11,870 bases of DNA. It comes from Myxococcales bacterium UBA1660 (lineage in GTDB: Bacteria; Myxococcota_A; Polyangia; Polyangiales; Houyiibacteriaceae). The notes under the pieces were generated by a model. It searched no databases, was not told the origin of the DNA, and saw only the letters and a program-made list of their open reading frames with translations. Where the stretch lies: positions 1 through 11,870 of the forward strand of contig DCLA01000084.1 of the NCBI GenBank assembly GCA_002320815.1. Direction: 5' to 3'. Positions 7,979 to 11,870 of this stretch are shown piece by piece (positions within the stretch are counted from its first letter, which is position 1; every line of letters begins with the position of its first letter). The translations under genes were made by a program, and so were the position numbers.

Positions 7979-8539
7979 TCAGCGCGCCGAGGCGATGCTC
8001 GCGCGGCGGAGCGCCAGGTCGTAGGCGACCTCGGTCCGGGCGTCCCGGGCCGGGTCGGCGATGCCCCACTCGAGCATGTGCCCCAGCGCTTCCTGGTGCG
8101 TCGAGAGCGCCATGTGCTGGCGGGCGTCGCAGGCGAAACGGGGCACCGGAGTCCCGCTGGGGGCGTCCGCGGTTCCCAGGGCCCGGGCGCAGCGCGCGAG
8201 GGCGAGGTCGGCGGTGGCGTAGGCGTCGAGGACCCGGCCGCTCGCCTCGTAGGCCTGGGCGAGCCGATGGGCGACCATGGGGTTCTCCAGGTTCGCCGGG
8301 TCCCCCGCGCGAAGCGCCGCGATGGCCAGGCCCGGGCGCCCGAGGTCCAGGTAGGTCTCCGCCAGGCTACGAGCGAGGACGGCGTTCCCCGGATCGTGCG
8401 CGTACTGGTCCTCGAGGGCGGCGAGCATGCGGGTCTCGGCGTCGGCGGGATCCAGCGAGGAGACCGGCTTGGCGGTGGTCATGGCGGCCCAGACGACTCC
8501 GAAGGAGACCAAGAAGACCGCATTCCATCGCCATTCCAT
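7979..8539 (-). CDS. Exported or membrane-anchored TPR-repeat protein
   Basis: The 186-residue product starts at ATG 8539, supported by GGAGGA on the minus strand (8548-8553) eight bases upstream, the best Shine-Dalgarno sequence in the window. Residues 6-20 form a signal peptide or anchor. Residues about 34-115 contain helix pairs of the tetratricopeptide type, for example NAVLARSLAETYLDLGRPGLAIAALR (52-77) and MVAHRLAQAYEASGRVLDAYATADLAL (88-114); TPRs mediate protein-protein contacts. Two Cys (117 and 137) flank a short Pro/Gly loop and could form a disulfide in the periplasm. A last helical segment (141-186) may continue the solenoid. Partners are not known. The ATGGAATG at its start is repeated 11 bases later out of frame. 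Confidence 0.86.
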   Translation of the reverse strand: MEWRWNAVFLVSFGVVWAAMTTAKPVSSLDPADAETRMLAALEDQYAHDPGNAVLARSLAETYLDLGRPGLAIAALRAGDPANLENPMVAHRLAQAYEASGRVLDAYATADLALARCARALGTADAPSGTPVPRFACDARQHMALSTHQEALGHMLEWGIADPARDARTEVAYDLALRRASIASAR

Positions 8540-8708
8540 CCGTTTGCTCCTCCACCGGCAGCGCCGGTCCGCTTCCGACAGGGCCTCCCGAGAAAAGTTC
8601 CGCGAGCCCCCATCTTTTTTCCCGCGGCTCGATCTACGGACGGGACGCCGAACATCTCCCCCGCATTCTTCCCAGTGAAGAGCGGGTGCGAAGTCGCGCG
8701 CCGCCCGG

Positions 8709-8714
8709 TAGGGT
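8709..8714 (+). promoter_or_regulatory. Candidate -10 element (TAGGGT), leaderless start of the membrane protein gene
   Basis: TAGGGT, then exactly seven bases, then ATG at 8722. A weak -35 (GTGCGA, 8686-8691) lies 17 bases upstream. The arrangement favours 8722 over the in-frame start at 8686. The rest of the 8540-8721 gap holds a T6 run (8611-8619 region) and the Shine-Dalgarno sequence of the divergent TPR gene. Confidence 0.5.
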
Positions 8715-8721
8715 GCGGCCC

Positions 8722-9282
8722 ATGGCGTCGGCCCCCCCTGCCCGAGCCCCCGCGCTCTCCCTCCTGGCGTTCATCATGATGATCGTCGGGTCCTGCCAGG
8801 TGTACTCCGGGGTGGGGAAGCTCGGCACCCGCGGCTACCTGCCCATGCCCGCCGAAGAGACGGCGGAGGCCGCCGAGGCGCTGCGCAACGTGGTGGCCAT
8901 CCTCGACCAGGATCCCCACCAGCGGGCCCTCGGGGTCGTTGCCATCGTGGGCGGCGTGCTCCTCTTCCTGATGTCGCTGCGGCTGCTCCGCCGGGTCCCC
9001 GGCTCGGTCTGGTGGGCCAAGCAGGCGATGGTCGCCAACGTGCTGGTATCCGGAGGCACCTGCTTCCGGCACGCGATGCACCTCCTGGAGCGTAGCCCGG
9101 ATCTGGTGACCGAAGCGCGCACCTACGCCGCCGCATCCGACGGCCTGACCTCGAGTCAGGTGATGGACATGATCTGGGTCCAGCTCCTGCTGCCGGAGGT
9201 CCTCTACGGGGTCTTCCTCATCTATCTGCTCTGGCGGCTCACGCGCTCGGCCCGGCGGGCCGCCGCCGAGCCCGAGAATTGA
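8722..9282 (+). CDS. Integral membrane protein of unknown function
   Basis: No named family recognised. The 186-residue product has hydrophobic segments at about 11-31, 69-90, 100-117 and 152-172. A 37-residue hydrophilic, Glu/Ala-rich helical stretch (PMPAEETAEAAEALRNVV, 41-58) lies between the first two, and a charged loop (120-150) precedes the last. The tail is short and basic (RLTRSARRAAAEPEN). Start at ATG 8722 is chosen because a TAnnnT hexamer stands exactly seven bases upstream and the extra 12 residues from 8686 are Arg/Pro-rich and unlike a natural N-terminus. The gene is divergent from the TPR gene and 71 bp ahead of the kinase, which has its own candidate -10. Confidence 0.82.
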   Translation: MASAPPARAPALSLLAFIMMIVGSCQVYSGVGKLGTRGYLPMPAEETAEAAEALRNVVAILDQDPHQRALGVVAIVGGVLLFLMSLRLLRRVPGSVWWAKQAMVANVLVSGGTCFRHAMHLLERSPDLVTEARTYAAASDGLTSSQVMDMIWVQLLLPEVLYGVFLIYLLWRLTRSARRAAAEPEN

Positions 9283-9340
9283 GGCCGCGCTCCCTCCCCC
9301 ATCCGAGGGAAAACTTGAAGCGCGGGGCCGACCGACCCCA

Positions 9341-9346
9341 TACCCT
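9341..9346 (+). promoter_or_regulatory. Candidate -10 element (TACCCT), leaderless start of the kinase-regulator operon
   Basis: TACCCT, then exactly seven bases, then ATG at 9354. A TTGAAG (9315-9320) could be a -35, but the 20-base spacer is long. The arrangement excludes the upstream in-frame start at 9279, which overlaps the preceding stop region. Confidence 0.5.
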
Positions 9347-9353
9347 CCACCCG

Positions 9354-11036
9354 ATGGAGGCGACTCAGAGCCCGTCCTCGGGGACGAGCGACTACACCGC
9401 AGAACGGCTGCGCTGGATGGTCCAGCTCCGCTGGGCCGCGCTGGCGTGCGCCGCCGTGGGCGCGGGCCTGGGCGCCGCGGGCCTCCTGGGTGCGGTCGCC
9501 TGGAAGCTCATGGGCGCCGTGGCGGTCGCCGGCGCGGCCTTCAACCTCGGTCTGTCCTACCTCGAGCGCCGCGACGTGCGGCCCTTCGGGGAGCGCGCGC
9601 CGCTGGTCCACGCCCTGACCGACCTGGTCATGCTGACCCTGCTCCTCTGGGCCGCCGGCGGCCTCGACTGCCCCTTCACCACCATCTACCTCTTCCACGT
9701 CACCCTGATCGCCATCCTCGGGGGCCCGCGCTGGACCCGGGTCGCCGTCTTCGCCTCCTGTCTGGGTGCGCTCTTCATCGCGCTGCCCGCGTTTCGGCCC
9801 GAGGTGCAGATCGCGGTCTGGGCCCCCATCGCGCCGCTGGACGTACTGATGGAGCTCGCCGACCTGGGGCTCACGGTGATCGGCATCGCCTATGTGGTGA
9901 CCCACGCGGTGGGCCAGCTCCGGGATCGCGAGCGGGCCATCGCCAGCGCCCGCGACCGCGCGGCGCTGGAGTATCAGCTCCTGAGCAACACCCTCGACGA
10001 GCTCCACGCCGGCCTGGAGGTCCTCGACGACGAGGGGCGAGTCGTCTGGCGCAACAAGCGCGCCGCGGAGCTCGCGCCCTTCGTGGAGGTCGGCCAGGTG
10101 TGGACCTGCCCGGGCACCGACCGCCCCTGCGAGCGCGACGCCAGCGGGATCTGCCCGGTCCACCACGCAGCCGACGGCGAAGGCGGCGGCCGCTGCCGCT
10201 TCGCGGTGCCCGCCGAGGGGGGCGGCGAGCACGTGTACGAGATGCTCGTCTTCGCCGTCGACGAGGACCGGGTGATGAACCTCTACGTCGACCGCACCGA
10301 AGCCACCCTGGCCGAAGCGCGGCTGCTCCTCGCGGAGCGGCTGGCCAGCCTCGGCCGCGTCGCCCAGGGCGTGGCCCACGAGCTCAACACACCGCTGGCG
10401 ACCATCCGGACCCTCGCGGCCGACATGCGCCTCGCGCTGGAGACCATCGATGGCGAGGTGGCCCGGGACCTCGACGAGTCCGCCAGCCTGATCCGCGACG
10501 AGACCCGGCGGCTGGGGAAGATCACCCAGGCGCTGCTCGCCGGCGGCGACCTGGTCCGCGCGCGCATTGACGGGCACGTCCCCCTCGCCGCCGCCGTGGA
10601 GCGCTCCCGCGCCATCGTCTTCGCGGGGCTCCGGGAGGGTCCCGACGTCACCGTCGACGACCACATCGCGGAGGTGCAGGTGGCCACCGACATGGACCGG
10701 CTGGTCCAGGTCTTGGTGAACCTGCTGCAGAACGCGGTCGACGCGCTGCGACACCAGGGGGGACACATCTCGATCCGCGCCCATCACGAGGACGGGTCGG
10801 TCTCCCTGGTCGTCGAGGACGACGGTCCCGGGATCCCGGAGGAGGTTCGCCATCGGCTCTTCGAGCCCTTCGCCACCTCGAAACCTCCTGGAGAAGGGAC
10901 TGGCCTCGGGCTCTACACTTCGTACATGCTGGTGCGCGAGATGGGTGGCGAGCTGACGCTGGGGGAGCGTGAGGGGGGCGGAGCCAAGGCGACGATTCGC
11001 CTGCCGGCCAGCCGAGCGCTGGAGGCCAGCGCATGA
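9354..11036 (+). CDS. Membrane sensor histidine kinase, RegB/PrrB-like sensor region with a Cys-rich PAS-like domain
   Basis: The 560-residue product is an inner-membrane histidine kinase. Six hydrophobic segments (about 27-46, 48-68, 85-103, 109-124, 127-147, 160-187) form the sensor. Between the third and fourth is GGLDCPF (102-108), the position of the GGxxNPF quinone-binding motif of RegB/PrrB kinases, here with Cys106 in place of Asn. A linker helix (188-213) leads to a PAS-like domain (about 214-315) carrying Cys252, Cys259, Cys267, His270, His271 and Cys281, a possible metal or redox site. The transmitter follows: H-box VAHELNTPL with phospho-accepting His342, N-box NLLQNAVDAL (456-465), G1 VEDDGPGIP (487-495), F-box LFEPFATSK (502-510) and G2 GTGLGL (515-520). 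All ATP-binding boxes are intact. The regulator gene follows after 7 bases and is the likely partner. Redox or quinone sensing is inferred from the motif. Confidence 0.94.
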   Translation: MEATQSPSSGTSDYTAERLRWMVQLRWAALACAAVGAGLGAAGLLGAVAWKLMGAVAVAGAAFNLGLSYLERRDVRPFGERAPLVHALTDLVMLTLLLWAAGGLDCPFTTIYLFHVTLIAILGGPRWTRVAVFASCLGALFIALPAFRPEVQIAVWAPIAPLDVLMELADLGLTVIGIAYVVTHAVGQLRDRERAIASARDRAALEYQLLSNTLDELHAGLEVLDDEGRVVWRNKRAAELAPFVEVGQVWTCPGTDRPCERDASGICPVHHAADGEGGGRCRFAVPAEGGGEHVYEMLVFAVDEDRVMNLYVDRTEATLAEARLLLAERLASLGRVAQGVAHELNTPLATIRTLAADMRLALETIDGEVARDLDESASLIRDETRRLGKITQALLAGGDLVRARIDGHVPLAAAVERSRAIVFAGLREGPDVTVDDHIAEVQVATDMDRLVQVLVNLLQNAVDALRHQGGHISIRAHHEDGSVSLVVEDDGPGIPEEVRHRLFEPFATSKPPGEGTGLGLYTSYMLVREMGGELTLGEREGGGAKATIRLPASRALEASA

Positions 11037-11043
11037 GGGGCCG

Positions 11044-11870
11044 ATGACCCGCGTCCTGGTGGTCGACGACGACCACGCCTTTCGCTTCGCCATCCGTAAG
11101 GCGCTGCGCCGCCTGGAGTTCGACGTCCTCGAGGCGGCGAGCGGCGAGGAAGCGCTGCCTCATCTGCGCGCGGACGAGCCCCCGGAGGCCGCGCTCCTCG
11201 ATCTGCGCATGAAGGGCATCGACGGCCTCGAGGTGCTCCGGCGCCGGGGCAGCTCACCGACCCGCATCATCGTGCTCACCGGCCACGGCTCGGTGGAAGC
11301 CGCGGTGGAGGCGATGCAGCTCGGCGCCTTCTCGTTCCTGGAGAAGCCGGTGGACGCCGAAGTGCTCGGCCCGCTGCTCCATCAGGCCGTCGCGGACGGG
11401 CGACGCGAGCGCGAGGCCGGCGCCGACGACACGCCCCCGCTCATCGGCGAGAGCCCACCCATCGGCGAGGTCCGGAAGTTCATCCACACCGTCGCGCCCA
11501 CCGACGAGACCGTCACCGCCTTCGGCGAGACCGGGACCGGCAAGGAGGTCGTCGCGCGACAGATCCACGCCCAGTCCCAGCGGGCCCAGGGACCTTTCGT
11601 GGCCATGAACGCCGCATGCGTGCCCGGCGAGCTCTTCGAGAGCGAGCTCTTCGGCCACAAGCGCGGCGCCTTCACCGGCGCCACCGCGGACCGGCTGGGC
11701 CTCTTCCGCGAGGCGCGGGGGGGCACCCTCTTCATCGACGAGCTCGGCGAGCTGCCCATCGATCTCCAGCCCAAACTGCTCCGAGCGCTGGAGACCCGCC
11801 GGATCCGGCCCGTGGGCGACGGTCGCGAGCACGATGTCGACGTGCGCATCGTGGCCGCGACCAACCGCGA
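11044..11870 (+). CDS. NtrC-family sigma54-dependent response regulator (3' truncated by window edge)
   Basis: The first 275 residues are present. The receiver domain (1-120) has the acidic pocket Asp8-Asp10, phospho-acceptor Asp53 in LLDLRM, Thr79 and Lys101 (LEKPVD). The AAA+ sigma54-activation domain begins near 132: Walker A GETGTGKE (161-168), FESELFGHKRGAFTGA with the sigma54-contacting GAFTGA loop at 208-213, and Walker B GGTLFIDELGELP (226-238, Asp232, Glu233). The residues before Walker A read TAFGETG instead of the common ITGESG, a mild variation. The DNA-binding helix-turn-helix would follow outside the window. When phosphorylated, such proteins form hexamers that use ATP hydrolysis to open sigma54 promoters. 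GAGGGG (11035-11040) lies close before the ATG, and the kinase ends 7 bases upstream, so the two form one operon. Confidence 0.95.
   Translation, partial: MTRVLVVDDDHAFRFAIRKALRRLEFDVLEAASGEEALPHLRADEPPEAALLDLRMKGIDGLEVLRRRGSSPTRIIVLTGHGSVEAAVEAMQLGAFSFLEKPVDAEVLGPLLHQAVADGRREREAGADDTPPLIGESPPIGEVRKFIHTVAPTDETVTAFGETGTGKEVVARQIHAQSQRAQGPFVAMNAACVPGELFESELFGHKRGAFTGATADRLGLFREARGGTLFIDELGELPIDLQPKLLRALETRRIRPVGDGREHDVDVRIVAATNR

Noticed and set aside
7967..7983. Small inverted repeat (GCTGA...TCAGC) between the convergent lipoprotein and TPR genes
   Set aside because: Only five base pairs, made of the two stop-codon regions themselves, with no T-run. Too weak to call a bidirectional terminator.
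9222..11093. 623-residue open frame on the minus strand
   Set aside because: Antisense to the histidine kinase, whose conserved boxes are unmistakable. The reverse product is low-complexity.

Overview
The window is very GC-rich throughout, with coding frames strongly biased to G/C at third positions. It has many short lipoprotein-type or membrane proteins of unknown function and a large histidine kinase / NtrC-type regulator pair. Together these suggest a high-GC deltaproteobacterial (Myxococcota-like) chromosome. That assignment is an inference from style and gene content; no taxonomic marker was compared.

Layout. (1) 1-713: the 3' end of an IS66-family insertion sequence, carrying the C-terminal 225 residues of its transposase. 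Immediately beyond the probable right tip (710-931, minus strand) lies the remnant of a chromosomal gene resembling the DUF6940 family, apparently cut by the IS. (2) 1001-1837: an exported alpha/beta-hydrolase with a GHSLGG nucleophile elbow. (3) 1880-4634: a tightly coupled three-gene unit with two 4-nt stop/start overlaps, encoding a four-helix membrane protein, a membrane-anchored (alpha/alpha)-toroid protein and a small Cys-rich secreted or lipid-anchored protein. Its function is unknown, but all three products point to the cell envelope. (4) 4754-6831: metK (S-adenosylmethionine synthase) with an unusual 60-residue histone-H1-like Lys/Ala tail, coupled by a 4-nt overlap to a short-chain dehydrogenase. 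A conventional-looking promoter, inverted repeats and a Shine-Dalgarno sequence precede metK. (5) 6955-7971: a large lipoprotein, convergent with (6) 7979-8539 on the minus strand, an exported TPR protein. (7) 8722-9282: a four-helix membrane protein. (8) 9354-11870: a six-helix membrane histidine kinase with a RegB/PrrB-like quinone-site motif, a Cys-rich PAS-like domain and a transmitter core. It is followed 7 nt later by a sigma54-dependent NtrC-family response regulator that runs off the window.

Two cross-cutting observations stand out. First, four of the genes that begin a transcription unit have a TAnnnT hexamer just upstream of ATG, three of them at exactly 7 nt (TATGGT, TAGGGT and TACCCT, each followed by N7-ATG), and none has a good Shine-Dalgarno sequence. 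This is the signature of leaderless transcripts, and it also fixes their start codons. Second, the MetK core is complete, and the added tail has 19 Lys and no acidic residues, which suggests nucleic-acid or polyanion tethering of SAM synthesis. No tRNA, rRNA, CRISPR array or phage module was seen.
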